In this document: piece after piece, positions 24,356 to 34,167 of the stretch
Numbering within the stretch: position 1 is the stretch's first letter
How the letters are laid out: each line of letters starts with the position of its first letter
Assembly: GCF_023715705.1 (NCBI RefSeq)
Contig: NZ_JAMBOS010000011.1
Span: 43,501-107,500 of the forward strand
Length of the DNA: 64,000 nucleotides
Source: Halalkalibacter oceani
Lineage (GTDB): Bacteria > Bacillota > Bacilli > Bacillales > Bacillaceae_D
Reading direction: 5' to 3'
The notes under the pieces: generated by a model
The model's input: the letters and a program-made list of their open reading frames with translations, nothing else
The model's database searches: none
Told to the model about the DNA's origin: nothing
Made by a program: the position numbers and the translations under genes

Positions 24356-25387
24356 CTACCCTTGTTGATACAACCTTGTTAAGAGCTTCGTTAAATCCTT
24401 CGACACTGTATCAAGGACGCCGATCACCCTGCGGTATTCCATTCTCGTCGGACCAAGGATGCCGATCGTTCCCATATGCTTGCCGCCGATGGAATAAGAA
24501 GCTGTAATCAAGCTGCAGTTATCAAACGCTTCAAGCTTGTTTTCCTGACCAATCTTCACCTGAATACCTGCATGCGGCGTTCGCAGTATCTGATTCATCT
24601 TTTCATCTTCTTCGAGCATATTCAGCAGAATACGGACTTTTTCGATATCGCGGAACTCCGGCTGCATCAGCAAATTCGTCTTCCCGCTGTAAAAAATCTT
24701 TTCTGTTTTTTCCAGGTCAACGGAAGGCAGGAGCATTCCGATAATTTGCCGGTAATTCTGAATATGGGCGCGCAGCACATGACCGACTTCCGATTTCAAT
24801 TTATGCCGCAGCTGATACAATGGTACCCCGACGAGCCGTTCATTTAAAATGTTGACGGTTCGTTCCAGATCGGAAGCGTCAATGGACTCCGGTACAGAAA
24901 TCGTCTGATTCTCAACATGCCCTGTATCCGTCACAAGAATTAAAATCGCCGACCCTTTACTGAGCGGGATAATTTGAATGTTCTTCAACGTCGCCTCGAA
25001 CATTTCCGGGCCGAGCACCAACGAGATGTAGCTCGTCATATTGGATAAAATTCTAGCTGAATGCTGAATGACCTCTTCCAATTCCTGAATCCGGTCCGAA
25101 AAAATCGAACGGATATCAAGCCTTTCATCTGCCGTTAGGCGGTGAGGCTGAAGGAGGTGGTCAACATAGTAGCGATACCCTTTCTGAGAAGGAATACGGC
25201 CAGCGGAGCTGTGAGGCTTTTCTAAAAAGCCGAGCTCCTCCAAATCTGCCATGTCATTTCGTATCGTAGCTGGACTAAATGTTATATCTTCCCGCTTCGA
25301 AATACTTCTCGAGCCGACCGGCTCGGCGGAGCGGATATAATCATCAACAATAGCATGTAAAATGAGCAATTGTCTCTCAGTTAACAT
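24356..25387 (-). CDS. hrcA: Heat-inducible transcription repressor HrcA
   Basis: 343 residues, the same length as B. subtilis HrcA. Winged-helix N-terminus (TERQLLILHAIVDDYIRSAE, PVGSRSISKR, SPATIRNDMADLEELGFLEK) and a GAF-like dimerisation region. The C-terminal stretch is ASYSIGGKHMGTIGILGPTR. The ATG at 25387 follows GAGGTGATA. The longer frame to 25417 runs into the CIRCE operator and is rejected. HrcA binds CIRCE and is kept active by GroEL, so it represses its own operon. Confidence 0.97.
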   Translation of the reverse strand: MLTERQLLILHAIVDDYIRSAEPVGSRSISKREDITFSPATIRNDMADLEELGFLEKPHSSAGRIPSQKGYRYYVDHLLQPHRLTADERLDIRSIFSDRIQELEEVIQHSARILSNMTSYISLVLGPEMFEATLKNIQIIPLSKGSAILILVTDTGHVENQTISVPESIDASDLERTVNILNERLVGVPLYQLRHKLKSEVGHVLRAHIQNYRQIIGMLLPSVDLEKTEKIFYSGKTNLLMQPEFRDIEKVRILLNMLEEDEKMNQILRTPHAGIQVKIGQENKLEAFDNCSLITASYSIGGKHMGTIGILGPTRMEYRRVIGVLDTVSKDLTKLLTRLYQQG

Positions 25388-25403
25388 CCGTATATCACCT
25401 CTG

Positions 25404-25430
25404 TTAGCACTCAACATAACCGAGTGCTAA
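25404..25430. promoter_or_regulatory. CIRCE operator
   Basis: A perfect TTAGCACTC-N9-GAGTGCTAA inverted repeat, the HrcA binding site, lying between the promoter and hrcA start and therefore also in the 5' end of the mRNA. Confidence 0.98.
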
Positions 25431-25440
25431 ATCTAATGAT

Positions 25441-25469
25441 AAATTATCAAATCAGGCGCCATTTGTCAA
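25441..25469 (-). promoter_or_regulatory. SigA promoter of hrcA-grpE-dnaK
   Basis: Minus strand TTGACA (25469-25464), 17-nt spacer, TAATTT (25446-25441), just upstream of CIRCE. Confidence 0.8.
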
Positions 25470-25484
25470 TATTGAAACGTTTCC

Positions 25485-26642
25485 TCATTCGATGACGCCT
25501 TCATCCAAAACAGCGATAAACTGTTCGAATACTTCATTACCGAGGAGCAGCCCTTGCTCCGTCAGCGCGATCCGCTCCGGCGTCACTTCCAGCAGGCCGC
25601 GTTCCACTAAATCATCAATCTGCCGGTTGAAGTAAGCCTCCAGCGTCCGGCCATACTTTTCTTCGAATTTCAAGCGGCTGATGCCGTCGCGCTTTCTCAG
25701 TCCCATAAACAGTTCCTCTTCGATCCGCTCGACCCGTGTTACCAAATGGCTCACGAGAACAGGCGCCTCTTTCTGTCTGATTGCCTGTAAATACTTCGGC
25801 AAAGGACCATGATTCTGATGACGGATGCCGTCGACATAGCCATGAGCTCCCGCGCCAAACCCATAATACTCTTCATTATTCCAATAAACGAGATTATGCC
25901 TGCTTTCGTAGCCCACTTTGGCAAAGTTGCTGATTTCATATTGGATCAGTCCGGCACGCGCGGTATCCCGGCGAAGCTGTTCATACATCTTTACTTCATC
26001 CTCTTCTGGAGGAAGCTGCAGCCGCCCTTTTCGCTGTCGGTTGTAAAAGACGGTTTTCTCCTCAATTTTCAGCGAATAGGCCGACAGATGCGGAACATCA
26101 AGGCGCAGCGCTTCAGCAAGCGTTGCGGCAAATTGCCCGGGAGTCTGTGTTGGCAGGCCGAACATTAAATCGAGTGAAAGATTCGTTAATCCAGCTTTGC
26201 GGCTTCGCTCCACCGCACTGATGATACTTTGCCGTGAATGCGTCCTTCCGATTTCCTGTAACAGTCCTTCATCAAAGCTTTGTACCCCGAGACTGAGCCG
26301 GTTCACCCCGCCTTCCTTCAGGACCGTGATCTTATCATCATCAAGGCTGTCAGGATTTACCTCGACCGTATATTCCTCCACCTCTGCTAGCGGCAAAATC
26401 GTTCGCATTCCCGTTAACAATCTTTGCAGCTGTTCAGCGGACAAAGCAGTCGGCGTTCCTCCGCCAATATAGATCGTTTTCAGCCGGTCGGTCGGCTGCG
26501 CTTCAAGCGTCCGTTCCATTTCCAAAAGCAGTGCCTCAATATATTCATCGACGGGCTGATTTTTCAGGAAAACTTTATTAAAGTCACAGTAGTAACAAAT
26601 CTGTTCACAAAAAGGAATATGCACATAAGCTGCTGTTCTCAT
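25485..26642 (-). CDS. hemW: Radical SAM protein HemW (HemN-like, YqeR)
   Basis: 385 residues. The radical-SAM cysteines are Cys12, Cys16 and Cys19 (PFCEQICYYCDF), followed by IYIGGGTPTALS and NRLSLGVQSFDE, and the HemN C-terminal domain. Length and the CxxxCxxC followed by D rather than F/G-N features place it with HemW, a heme-binding protein proposed to insert heme into respiratory enzymes, rather than true coproporphyrinogen oxidase HemN. This distinction is family inference. It lies between lepA and hrcA, with a terminator-like hairpin on its lepA side. Confidence 0.9.
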   Translation of the reverse strand: MRTAAYVHIPFCEQICYYCDFNKVFLKNQPVDEYIEALLLEMERTLEAQPTDRLKTIYIGGGTPTALSAEQLQRLLTGMRTILPLAEVEEYTVEVNPDSLDDDKITVLKEGGVNRLSLGVQSFDEGLLQEIGRTHSRQSIISAVERSRKAGLTNLSLDLMFGLPTQTPGQFAATLAEALRLDVPHLSAYSLKIEEKTVFYNRQRKGRLQLPPEEDEVKMYEQLRRDTARAGLIQYEISNFAKVGYESRHNLVYWNNEEYYGFGAGAHGYVDGIRHQNHGPLPKYLQAIRQKEAPVLVSHLVTRVERIEEELFMGLRKRDGISRLKFEEKYGRTLEAYFNRQIDDLVERGLLEVTPERIALTEQGLLLGNEVFEQFIAVLDEGVIE

Positions 26643-26680
26643 TCTTATCCTCCTTTCTCTGATGTCCAGTTAAGGAAAAA

Positions 26681-26723
26681 GGAGATGTCCCAAAGGATTT
26701 CCTCAACCCTTTAAGACATCTCC
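26681..26723 (-). terminator. Terminator after lepA
   Basis: GGAGATGTC (26681-26689) / GACATCTCC (26715-26723), with an inner AAAGG/CCTTT pair. On the minus strand it is followed by TTTTTCC. A CGGAGC core and the hairpin GCAGT/ACTGC follow at about 26732-26752, so it may be a degenerate member of the dispersed repeat family. Confidence 0.7.
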
Positions 26724-26785
26724 GAAGCGGTGCGCAGTACGGAGCACTGCCTCATTTTGGAAGATGAAGACACCCGCGACGGGTA

Positions 26786-28606
26786 TCAATCGTCCATGCG
26801 CAGTACAGCCATAAAGGCCTCCTGCGGCACTTCCACGTTTCCGACTGCCTTCATCCGCTTTTTCCCTTCTTTTTGCTTTTCCAACAGCTTCCGCTTCCGT
26901 GAAATATCACCGCCGTAGCATTTCGCCAAAACGTTTTTACGCATCGCTTTGATCGTCGAACGAGCGATAATTTTTTGCCCGATACTCGCCTGAACCGGAA
27001 CTTCAAACTGCTGACGCGGGATAAGCTCTTTCAGCTTCTCGACAATGATTTTTCCGCGGTCATACGCAAAATCACGATGGACGATGACCGATAAAGCGTC
27101 AACCTTTTCCGCGTTTAGCAGAATATCCATTTTCACGAGCTTCGACGGCTTGTAGCCGATTAGCTCATAGTCAAATGAAGCATAGCCCTTTGTATTTGAT
27201 TTTAATTGATCAAAGAAATCATAGACGATTTCCGATAATGGAATCTCATAAATAATTTGGACACGGTTCGCATCAAGATACTGCATGTCAATAAAGATAC
27301 CGCGTTTGCCCTGACATAGCTCCATCACCGAGCCGACAAAGTCGTTCGGCACCATAATGGTCGCTTTAACATAAGGCTCCTCGACAGATTCAATCTTTTG
27401 CGCGTCAGGCATGTTCGCCGGATTATCGATGCGCAGCTCCTCGCCGTTCGTCATCTTGACATTGTAGATAACACTAGGAGCCGTCGTAATGAGCGTAATG
27501 CCGAATTCACGCTCGATCCGCTCCTGAATGATTTCCATGTGCAACAGGCCGAGGAAGCCGCAGCGAAAACCAAAGCCGAGCGCCTGGGACGTTTCCGGCT
27601 CATACTGAAGCGAAGCATCGTTCAATTCAAGCCGCTCGAGCGCTTCACGGAGATCATTGTATTCATTCGTATCGATCGGATAAAGCCCGCAATACACCAT
27701 CGGATTCATCCGGCGATATCCCGGTAAAGGCTCCGGTGCAGGGTTTTCCGCACCGGTAATCGTATCCCCGACCCGCGTATCGCCGACATTTTTGATCGCG
27801 GCTGACATAAAGCCGACATCGCCGACGGTTAATTCATCGCGCTTCTCCGCTTTTGGAGTGAAGACGCCAAGCTCTGTCACTTCAAATTCCTTGCCTGTCG
27901 CCATCATTCTAATCTTTTGTCCCGGCTTAACCGTTCCTTCGACAATTCGAATGTAGGCCACAACCCCGCGGTAGGAGTCATACAGCGAATCGAAGATCAA
28001 TGCCTTCAGCGGCGCTTCCGGATCACCGGTCGGCGCAGGCACCTTTTCTACAACCTGTTCAAGAATTTCTTCAATCCCGATTCCGTTTTTCGCCGAGGCA
28101 AGCACAGCATCGGATGTGTCTAGTCCAATGACCTCCTCGACCTCCTGCTTGACTCTTTCCGGCTCCGCGCTTGGCAAATCAATTTTGTTAATGACCGGTA
28201 AAATTTCAAGATCATTATCAAGCGCCAGATAAACATTCGCCAGCGTCTGCGCTTCAATTCCCTGAGCGGCGTCGACGATCAGCAACGCTCCTTCACAGGC
28301 GGCCAGACTCCGAGATACCTCATAGGTAAAATCGACGTGCCCCGGTGTATCAATTAAGTGAAAGATATATTCTTCTCCGTCTTTTGCTGTATAGGTCAGC
28401 TGGACGGCATTTAATTTAATCGTTATCCCACGCTCCCGCTCCAGGTCCATGGCGTCAAGCGTTTGCTCCTTCATCTCCCGTTCAGTGAGCGCGCCCGTTT
28501 TTTCTAAAATCCGGTCAGCCAAAGTTGACTTCCCATGGTCAATATGAGCGATAATCGAAAAGTTACGGATTTTCGACTGCCGCGCCAGCCTTTGTTCTTT
28601 ATTCAT
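26786..28606 (-). CDS. lepA: Elongation factor 4 (LepA)
   Basis: 606-residue translational GTPase. G1 [11 protein letters not shown]2/G3 RERGITIK and [12 protein letters not shown]4 [11 protein letters not shown]. Domains II, III and V follow, and the C-terminal LepA-specific domain ends with [20 protein letters not shown] and [16 protein letters not shown]. The ATG at 28606 follows AGGAGTGATC. A longer frame to 28642 lacks a ribosome site. LepA acts on stalled or assembling ribosomes. It heads the stretch leading to hemW. Confidence 0.97.
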   Translation of the reverse strand: MNKEQRLARQSKIRNFSIIAHIDHGKSTLADRILEKTGALTEREMKEQTLDAMDLERERGITIKLNAVQLTYTAKDGEEYIFHLIDTPGHVDFTYEVSRSLAACEGALLIVDAAQGIEAQTLANVYLALDNDLEILPVINKIDLPSAEPERVKQEVEEVIGLDTSDAVLASAKNGIGIEEILEQVVEKVPAPTGDPEAPLKALIFDSLYDSYRGVVAYIRIVEGTVKPGQKIRMMATGKEFEVTELGVFTPKAEKRDELTVGDVGFMSAAIKNVGDTRVGDTITGAENPAPEPLPGYRRMNPMVYCGLYPIDTNEYNDLREALERLELNDASLQYEPETSQALGFGFRCGFLGLLHMEIIQERIEREFGITLITTAPSVIYNVKMTNGEELRIDNPANMPDAQKIESVEEPYVKATIMVPNDFVGSVMELCQGKRGIFIDMQYLDANRVQIIYEIPLSEIVYDFFDQLKSNTKGYASFDYELIGYKPSKLVKMDILLNAEKVDALSVIVHRDFAYDRGKIIVEKLKELIPRQQFEVPVQASIGQKIIARSTIKAMRKNVLAKCYGGDISRKRKLLEKQKEGKKRMKAVGNVEVPQEAFMAVLRMDD

Positions 28607-28777
28607 GACTTGATCACTCCTACATTCTCGTCCAACGTGCACTATTTCTGATTATACCAATGGTTGTCCGCGCAAGCAACAGTGACCTCGCCATCGCCGA
28701 AGTCGCTTTTATCTTCTGCCCATGCTTGAAGTAACCAGACGAAAGGCGCGGCAGCTTTTCAAGGCCGGTAAAAAGCT

Positions 28778-29122
28778 TTACGCTGCCTCCTCCCCATTCA
28801 ATACCTGGCGAACAAAGGCCATGATCTGTGATAAAAACGAACGGCTTAGCTTATTCATTCCATCGGCCAATGATGTCCCCATTTCCGAAAAGAAATTCAG
28901 CCGCCCAACCTGTTCGACCCGTTCGTATTTGGCTGCCAGCTCCTGTTTGGAAAGGGAAGGGGCTGCCGCCTCGGTTTCCTCCGGGACATTTTCCGGAACG
29001 GTTAACGGAACAGGCTGCGTGATTCCAAGTTGCTCATTCATATATTGGACACCCGCCAAAGCGCCGAGCAATAAAATCGTACCGGTGACGATTACTTGAA
29101 CCATAAGCCGTTTCACGATCAC
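28778..29122 (-). CDS. yqxA: DUF3679 protein YqxA
   Basis: 114 residues with an N-terminal membrane anchor (about residues 7-28) and a short extracytoplasmic region rich in Pro and Glu, then a helical end with FFSEMGTSLADGMNKLSRSF. It overlaps the spoIIP stop by 4 bp, so it is translationally coupled to it. In B. subtilis yqxA sits between spoIIP and lepA as here. Function unknown. Co-expression with spoIIP suggests a sporulation-time role, by inference. Confidence 0.85.
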   Translation of the reverse strand: MIVKRLMVQVIVTGTILLLGALAGVQYMNEQLGITQPVPLTVPENVPEETEAAAPSLSKQELAAKYERVEQVGRLNFFSEMGTSLADGMNKLSRSFLSQIMAFVRQVLNGEEAA

Positions 29123-30312
29123 TCTTCCCCTTTCTCTACCTCTGCCTCTGCCTCTACTGCTTCAGCCTGCCAGTAATAGTCAGCAAATACCTCGGCCATC
29201 GCTTCTACGCTGCGATACGTTTCCTCTAATGTGTTGTCAACCCCGCCGACTTCCAATAAAACGGACTGATTTGATAAATCCTGATTAAAGCGTCCATTCG
29301 TCGTCGCCCCCTCTTTAATAATGACACCGCGGCTTAATCCCGGATATTTTTCTTCCAGCATATTATGGAGCTCTTCCGCCAGGTGCAGATTATGCTTGTA
29401 ATTACTGTTGTTGCCCCCGATCACAAAAATCGTCCGTGCATATTCGACGCCATTGATCGTGACGGTCGTTCGATCACGACGCAGAGAATCGCGGTGGATA
29501 TCGAAGAAAAATTGGAGATCCTGGTTTTGTGCCATCGCTTCCTCAACCATTTCTCTTGAAGCATCATACGAGCGTGGATAACTCCAGCCGCGTTCACTCA
29601 GGCTCGCCTGAATATCGCGCTGCTCCACCTCTGCCCCTATTCCTCTTTTTTCTAGCTCTTGAGAGAATTTTTCGCCTACGAGCGTGATATTGACCTGGCT
29701 ATGATGGGCTTCATTAGGAACATCCGTCTCCAGCTCCGGCAGGAACGATTCATAGTTGTGCGAATGAATGATATGGACTACCTTCTTACCGTTTGTACTT
29801 TCAAGCGCATTGGCGTCTTCCTCCAGCTGCTCCAGCATCGCCAGGCTCTCCTCTGTCGCTTCACGTTCCGCCATCAGTACTTCCATCGGCGGGGCAGATT
29901 CGATCGGCAAGTTCGTGTAATCCGTTCCTTCCCCAGCGACAGCGATTCTGCCATCGAATAAAGCAAAGCCGGGCAGCTCTCTGCCAAGCAGGCTTCTCGG
30001 ATCCTCAGGGTTTAGACTTGTCGCTACTCGAAAAGCAAGATTGGACACCTTTAACGGTTCACTGTCCTCCGGCAGCACCTGGGAAAAATATTGATTCTCC
30101 ATGGCGAGCACATGAACGAAATGTTCCCCGGTAAAATCACTCGCCCATTCATGAACCTGGGTCGAAGCAAGCCCATATCCCGGTTCCACTGAAGTGAGCA
30201 TTCCTGCAAAAAGAAACAGAACAATAATTCCTGTAATGACGAGAGCAATATAACGTTTTAGGCTCGTCCGGTTTAGCTTGACCGTAAATCCGTGAAATTG
30301 CTTTTTTCGCAT
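29119..30312 (-). CDS. spoIIP: Stage II sporulation protein P
   Basis: 397 residues. The N-terminal membrane anchor (RYIALVITGIIVLFLFAGML) is followed by the SpoIIP amidase/endopeptidase domain, with zinc-ligand-type histidines and acids in VVHIIHSHNYESFLPE, FFFDIHRDSLRRD and VLLEVGGVDNTLEE. It degrades septal peptidoglycan with SpoIID and SpoIIM during engulfment. The start ATG is preceded by GGAGAGAGA. A strongly acidic tail (EAVEAEAEVEKGEE) follows the catalytic domain. It lies downstream of gpr as in other Bacilli. Confidence 0.95.
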   Translation of the reverse strand: MRKKQFHGFTVKLNRTSLKRYIALVITGIIVLFLFAGMLTSVEPGYGLASTQVHEWASDFTGEHFVHVLAMENQYFSQVLPEDSEPLKVSNLAFRVATSLNPEDPRSLLGRELPGFALFDGRIAVAGEGTDYTNLPIESAPPMEVLMAEREATEESLAMLEQLEEDANALESTNGKKVVHIIHSHNYESFLPELETDVPNEAHHSQVNITLVGEKFSQELEKRGIGAEVEQRDIQASLSERGWSYPRSYDASREMVEEAMAQNQDLQFFFDIHRDSLRRDRTTVTINGVEYARTIFVIGGNNSNYKHNLHLAEELHNMLEEKYPGLSRGVIIKEGATTNGRFNQDLSNQSVLLEVGGVDNTLEETYRSVEAMAEVFADYYWQAEAVEAEAEVEKGEE

Positions 30313-30777
30313 AGTCTCTCTCCTTCTCCTCTAGTATGACGGCTGCAATTGATACTTGTCCGATTCTTCTTCCGACTTTTAAAAAGGAGCTTTATTAACT
30401 TCTATGAGAGTGCAGGTGAAAATAGACATCGCTTTTCTCAGACAACAGACAAAACGCTGCTTGGTCAAACTTATCTTCTATCTGATTATCCGAACAAATG
30501 AAAAGAGGGGAATCCGTCGCTCCTGAAATAGACTTCGCTTTCCGCGGAAAGCGTGCCTCCTATCCCGGGAGCGAGGTCGAAAAGCCAAACCCTCACTACT
30601 AAAAAGCCATACAGCTGCTTTTCTTTAGAAGCGGCGTGCGAAGGCGTTACAGTCTTTTGAGGCTGGCTCAAAAAAAGACTTGCCCCAAAAGGTTGATTTC
30701 ACCTTTTTGAACAAGTCCAGTGTTGTATGCTGTTTCAATCTTTTCGGTCGACTCGCCTTTTGACCTGTCTGCGGCTG
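30313..30777. other. 465-bp gap between spoIIP and gpr with repeat remnants
   Basis: No gene is supported. An 18-bp perfect palindrome CGCTTTCCGCGGAAAGCG lies at 30536-30553, inside TCGCTCCTGAAATAGACTTC and CCCGGGAGCGAGG, a motif set seen often in Bacillus intergenic DNA. Between 30598 and 30660 there is a weak copy of the hairpin element (GCTTTTCTTTAGAAGCGGCG, GCGTTAC). GACTTG...CAAGTC at about 30677-30718 matches the hairpin at 21310. The gpr terminator may be this last hairpin. A spoIIP promoter was not located. Confidence 0.6.
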
Positions 30778-31899
30778 TTAACGCGTATAGGCGCCGACGT
30801 TCCCCTGATCGACCTGACGGTGCAGGGCGGCATTTAAGCCGGAGGCGATGACATTGGCCATATCTTCAATAAAGACATCGACTTCCTTCGGTGTAACCAT
30901 TAAATTGTGTCCGAGCGGCGCCAGTACCTCGCGAATGAGCTGACGCTTTTCCTCCTCCGGCAAAGTGCCGACCATTCCCATTAGCGTCCGGCGCTTTTCT
31001 TCTGCCGGCAAATCCTCTTCGGTCAGCTTTCTCGTCTCACCGAACGTCATCCCGGCGGGAGTCAGTGAACGCGACGGCGCCTTGCCTTCCTTCATTTCCC
31101 GGCCAAAATGCTTCAGCACATAGTCAATCGTATCGCTCGTGATCGAAACCGCATCAACGACGGTCGGTATGCCGACGGCAATCACCGGAATACCGAGAGC
31201 ATCCTTACTTAATTCCTTCCGTTTATTACCGACCCCGCTTCCGGGGTGAATACCGGTATCCGCAATTTGAATCGTTGTATTGACCCGTTCAATCGAGCGG
31301 GCTGCAAGGGCATCAATCGCGATCACAAAGTCGGGCTTTGTCTTTTCAATAATCCCATAAATCATGTCACTCGTCTCAATTCCGGTAATTCCCATCACCC
31401 CCGGGACGATCGCGCTGACCGGACGAAATCCTTCCTGCACCTGCTCCGGAGCAAGCTCAAATAAATGGCGGGTAATTAACAGATTTTCGACCGCCAGCGG
31501 GCCGAGGGCGTCCGGCGTCACATTCCAGTTTCCGAGCCCGACGACGAGGCACGTATCCGTTTCCTTAATGCCAATATTAGTCATAAAGGAATGAAACGCG
31601 TCGGCAAATACCCGCTCCATTTTTTCCTGAAGATCGGTATCCTTTTTTCGAATGCCCTGCGCTTCAAACGTCAAATAATGACCGGGCTTCTTATTCATCC
31701 GCTTCGCTCCTACCTCGTCGACATGTACGTGGGTCAGCGTCACTCCGTCAATGGTTTCTTCCTTTATCTCTATCCCACTGAGATCCTCAGCGGCGACATT
31801 CTCCTGCTTTTTCTGCTCCTCCTCCAACACCATTTCACGCGCTTCTACAGCTAAATCCGTCCGGACCTGATAGCGCTCCAGATTTAATTCATCAGCCAT
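30778..31899 (-). CDS. gpr: Germination protease Gpr
   Basis: 373-residue spore protease (peptidase A25 type) that degrades small acid-soluble proteins at germination. It begins [20 protein letters not shown]; the RTDLA stretch includes the region of pro-peptide cleavage. Conserved core [36 protein letters not shown] and [15 protein letters not shown]. The ATG at 31899 follows GAGGTGG. The frame stays open for a further 60 codons upstream with no homology there, overlapping the rpsT promoter. It is transcribed away from rpsT. A clear SigF/SigG promoter was not identified. Confidence 0.95.
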   Translation of the reverse strand: MADELNLERYQVRTDLAVEAREMVLEEEQKKQENVAAEDLSGIEIKEETIDGVTLTHVHVDEVGAKRMNKKPGHYLTFEAQGIRKKDTDLQEKMERVFADAFHSFMTNIGIKETDTCLVVGLGNWNVTPDALGPLAVENLLITRHLFELAPEQVQEGFRPVSAIVPGVMGITGIETSDMIYGIIEKTKPDFVIAIDALAARSIERVNTTIQIADTGIHPGSGVGNKRKELSKDALGIPVIAVGIPTVVDAVSITSDTIDYVLKHFGREMKEGKAPSRSLTPAGMTFGETRKLTEEDLPAEEKRRTLMGMVGTLPEEEKRQLIREVLAPLGHNLMVTPKEVDVFIEDMANVIASGLNAALHRQVDQGNVGAYTR

Positions 31900-32012
31900 C
31901 TTGACCACCTCGCTTCGAAAATTAACTCGCACGTGTAGTGTTTCCACTCCTGTTTTTTTCATTCTTCCAGAAATGGCGTCAAGAAAAAACCTTTCATTCT
32001 CACTTTCCTCTA

Positions 32013-32041
32013 TTGCAATTACGGGGCATTTTTGATAGAAT
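32013..32041 (+). promoter_or_regulatory. SigA promoter of rpsT
   Basis: TTGCAA (32013-32018), 17-nt spacer, TAGAAT (32036-32041), about 73 bp before the rpsT start. Confidence 0.75.
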
Positions 32042-32113
32042 GCAATTTGTTGTATAAACGAAGCAAAGCCGTTCCTCATGAAGGAATTGATGATCGATCA
32101 GGAGGTGAAAGAT

Positions 32114-32383
32114 ATGCCAAATATTAAATCAGCGATCAAGCGTGTGAAAACAAATGATAAGCGTCGTGCTCATAATGTAGCGATCAAATCTGCTCTTCGC
32201 ACTGCTATCAAAAACTTTGAAGCAAAGGCTGCAGCAGGTGAAGTAGAAGCTGCAACAGCGCTATACACAGAAGCTAGCAAAAAGCTTGACAAAGCAGCAA
32301 GCAAAGGACTTATTCATAAAAATGCTGCCTCTCGCCAAAAGTCCCGCTTAGCAAAGCAGCTTAACAGTGTTTCTGCATCATAA
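32114..32383 (+). CDS. rpsT: 30S ribosomal protein S20
   Basis: 89 residues, lysine- and alanine-rich: [20 protein letters not shown], then a long helix and [23 protein letters not shown] at 32114 with a consensus AGGAGGTGA 5 nt upstream. Monocistronic, divergent from gpr, ending at a canonical terminator. Binds the 5' domain of 16S rRNA. Confidence 0.97.
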   Translation: MPNIKSAIKRVKTNDKRRAHNVAIKSALRTAIKNFEAKAAAGEVEAATALYTEASKKLDKAASKGLIHKNAASRQKSRLAKQLNSVSAS

Positions 32384-32385
32384 GA

Positions 32386-32404
32386 AAAACGCCACAAGCG
32401 TTTT
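32386..32404 (+). terminator. rpsT terminator
   Basis: AAAACGC (32386-32392), loop CACAA, GCGTTTT (32398-32404) followed by further T. It starts 2 bp past the stop. Confidence 0.85.
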
Positions 32405-32412
32405 TTCTTGAA

Positions 32413-32455
32413 AGAGGGTGTTCCGAAAAAGCTAACGCTTTTGGGAACACCCTCT
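32413..32455 (-). terminator. Terminator shared by rpsT and holA
   Basis: AGAGGGTGTTCC (32413-32424) / GGAACACCCTCT (32444-32455), a perfect 12-bp stem with an inner AAAAGC/GCTTTT pair. It has T on the plus side (to 32459), and lies 29 bp past the holA stop on the minus side, where the following U run is short. Confidence 0.7.
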
Positions 32456-32483
32456 TTTTCTAAAAAAGCCACTGTGCATATTT

Positions 32484-33512
32484 TTATGCATGCTGGATGG
32501 AAGCACTTGCCAGTTTCAATACGAGCAGCTCTACTCCGAGCACCTTGTCCACCTTACCTGATTTAATTGCGAAGTCGGTATCGGCGCATTGCTTCAGCAA
32601 GGTGAGCAGCTGCCGATCCTCAAAGCGGCCCGCCTGCTGGCTGGCCAGCTTGACCACATATGGATGAAGCTTCAGCTGTGCCGCCATCTGTTTCTGGGAA
32701 TAAGCGCGCCGTGTTAGCTCCTTTACCTGGTAATAAATCCTGAGCTGGCGCGCGATCAGGACAAGTAGCTTAAGCGGTTCTTCCTTTTTCTTCAGCAAAT
32801 CATGGTACAGGAGCAAAGCCTCATGCGCTTGCTGCTTCACCGCAAGATCAAGCAGGGCAAAGACATCCTGCTCGAGTGAACGGGCGACAAGCAGCGCGAC
32901 GACGTCCTCATCTACCTGCCCGTTCTCTCCGACATATAAAGCGAGCTTCTCGATTTCCGAGGCGAGCAACAGCAACTGCGGGCCGACCCGCTCTACTAGC
33001 TGCTCTTTACCCCGTCCGGTAAAGCGAAATCCCTTTTCCCGCGCCTGGTCCTCCAGCCATTCTTCAGTCATTTTCGCGTCGAATGGAGCACAGTCAACGA
33101 CCGTGGCATGCTCTTTTAGCGCTTTCGTTATTTTTTTCCGCTCATCGAGTTTTTCATATGGTGTGATTAAAATCAGAATCGATTCCGGCAAAGGAGCAGT
33201 GAGATAGCGTTCCAGCCTGCTCAGATCATGCTCGATTTTCCCTTCCGGCTTCTGGCTTGTCACAAAAAAGAAATCCTGAACAATGACAATTTTCTTGCCG
33301 CCAAAAAACGGGAATGTTTCGGCTTCTTCTACCGCGAGCTCCAGCGGTGTATCAACTAAACTGTATGTAATGACGTTTTCCTGCTCAACAGCAGCTTTGG
33401 CAATGATTTGCTGGGTAATATCCTCAATTAAAAATGTCTGCGTCCCATGCAAAAAATACACACGGTCGATGTTGCCCTGCTCGAGCTTTTTTTTGGTCTT
33501 AATGTATGACAT
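32484..33512 (-). CDS. holA: DNA polymerase III subunit delta
   Basis: 342-residue clamp-loader delta subunit (YqeN). N-terminal AAA+-like domain without a functional P-loop (RVYFLHGTQTFLIEDI, then KKIVIVQDFFF). The central segment includes RLERYLTAPLPESILILITP and YEKLDERKKITKALKE. The C-terminal helical collar domain includes EQDVFALLDLAVKQ. It opens the beta clamp. ATG start with GGAAGGTAGACC upstream. In B. subtilis yqeN also lies between rpsT and comEC. Confidence 0.95.
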   Translation of the reverse strand: MSYIKTKKKLEQGNIDRVYFLHGTQTFLIEDITQQIIAKAAVEQENVITYSLVDTPLELAVEEAETFPFFGGKKIVIVQDFFFVTSQKPEGKIEHDLSRLERYLTAPLPESILILITPYEKLDERKKITKALKEHATVVDCAPFDAKMTEEWLEDQAREKGFRFTGRGKEQLVERVGPQLLLLASEIEKLALYVGENGQVDEDVVALLVARSLEQDVFALLDLAVKQQAHEALLLYHDLLKKKEEPLKLLVLIARQLRIYYQVKELTRRAYSQKQMAAQLKLHPYVVKLASQQAGRFEDRQLLTLLKQCADTDFAIKSGKVDKVLGVELLVLKLASASIQHA

Positions 33513-33961
33513 GGTCTACCTTCCTCTTTTTTCCTGCATCTTTTTCAGTCGTTCGGGTATGCTTAAAATATCTCCTGTTCTTCTAGCTTACCCAAGCTAT
33601 GTCCAGAAAACAAGGGAAAGAAAGCGAACATAAGGGGGGTGGAGTCCGCTAAGAACCACACCCCATTTATGATAAACGCCAAGCAGCAAGCTCCCGGGTG
33701 CGCCTGCCCTCGACGATAACCATAACCGTCTTCAGTTGTTATGATATCCTATGCCGGCGTAAACTATAGGTGACAACTCTTTACAATCAAGCCAGTCGAT
33801 TGTTCATAAAATAGTTGGTTTTTCCTTTTCCCGCTTACAGCGCTTGCCGCGAAGCCCCGTTTTCGGGAATCAACGGGGAAGGCCGGCGGTATTCCGCTTT
33901 TCCAGCTGGCTTTTTAAAGGCTCATCCCGTATACTATAGGTTGAACAAGGAGGGGTGCCAG
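33513..33961. other. 449-bp gap between holA and yqzM
   Basis: No gene is supported. A SigA-like pair TTGTTA (33736-33741), 18 nt, TAAACT (33760-33765) points rightwards. A TATACTA box at about 33931-33937 is nearer yqzM and could be a -10 for SigA or a forespore sigma, but no good -35 was found. CCCCGTT...AACGGGG (about 33857-33880) is a 7-bp inverted repeat. The paired boxes AAACTATAGGTG and TATACTATAGGTTG look alike and may be a duplicated promoter. Confidence 0.4.
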
Positions 33962-34099
33962 ATGAATCATTTTGAAAAAGATGTACAAAGCAAACGTAAT
34001 GATGCGATTGATTCTGGTGTGGCCTTTGTCGCCTCTTTCGGTTTCTTTGCACTACTTTTTATCATTGCTAATCTCGTTGATGTATTTAGTGCATTTTAA
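33962..34099 (+). CDS. yqzM: YqzM family small membrane protein
   Basis: 45 residues. It begins MNHFEKDVQSKRNDAIDSGV and ends with one hydrophobic helix (AFVASFGFFALLFIIANLVD). The sequence pattern FEKxVQSKRNDAIDSG is that of B. subtilis YqzM, in the same place between holA and comEC. The ATG follows AAGGAGGGGTG. An open frame to 33815 upstream has no support. Role unknown. Ends at its own terminator. Confidence 0.9.
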   Translation: MNHFEKDVQSKRNDAIDSGVAFVASFGFFALLFIIANLVDVFSAF

Positions 34100-34131
34100 A
34101 CAAACCAAATTGAGGTCACCAGGCCAAAAAG

Positions 34132-34167
34132 AGCTGATTCCTGCATATGCGGAATCGGCTTTTTTTT
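34132..34167 (+). terminator. yqzM terminator
   Basis: AGCTGATTCC (34132-34141) / GGAATCGGCT (34151-34160), one G-U pair, followed by seven further T. Confidence 0.9.

Noticed and set aside
30486..30671. 61-residue frame in the spoIIP-gpr gap
   Set aside because: Encoded entirely by intergenic repeat DNA including the GC palindrome.
31910..31975. SigG promoter for gpr (GAATG ... CACTACA)
   Set aside because: The -10 differs at two key positions and the spacing is long, so it cannot be supported.
31900..32079. 60-residue N-terminal extension of Gpr
   Set aside because: No homology to known Gpr proteins there, and the ATG at 31899 has a good Shine-Dalgarno; the extension covers the rpsT promoter on the other strand.
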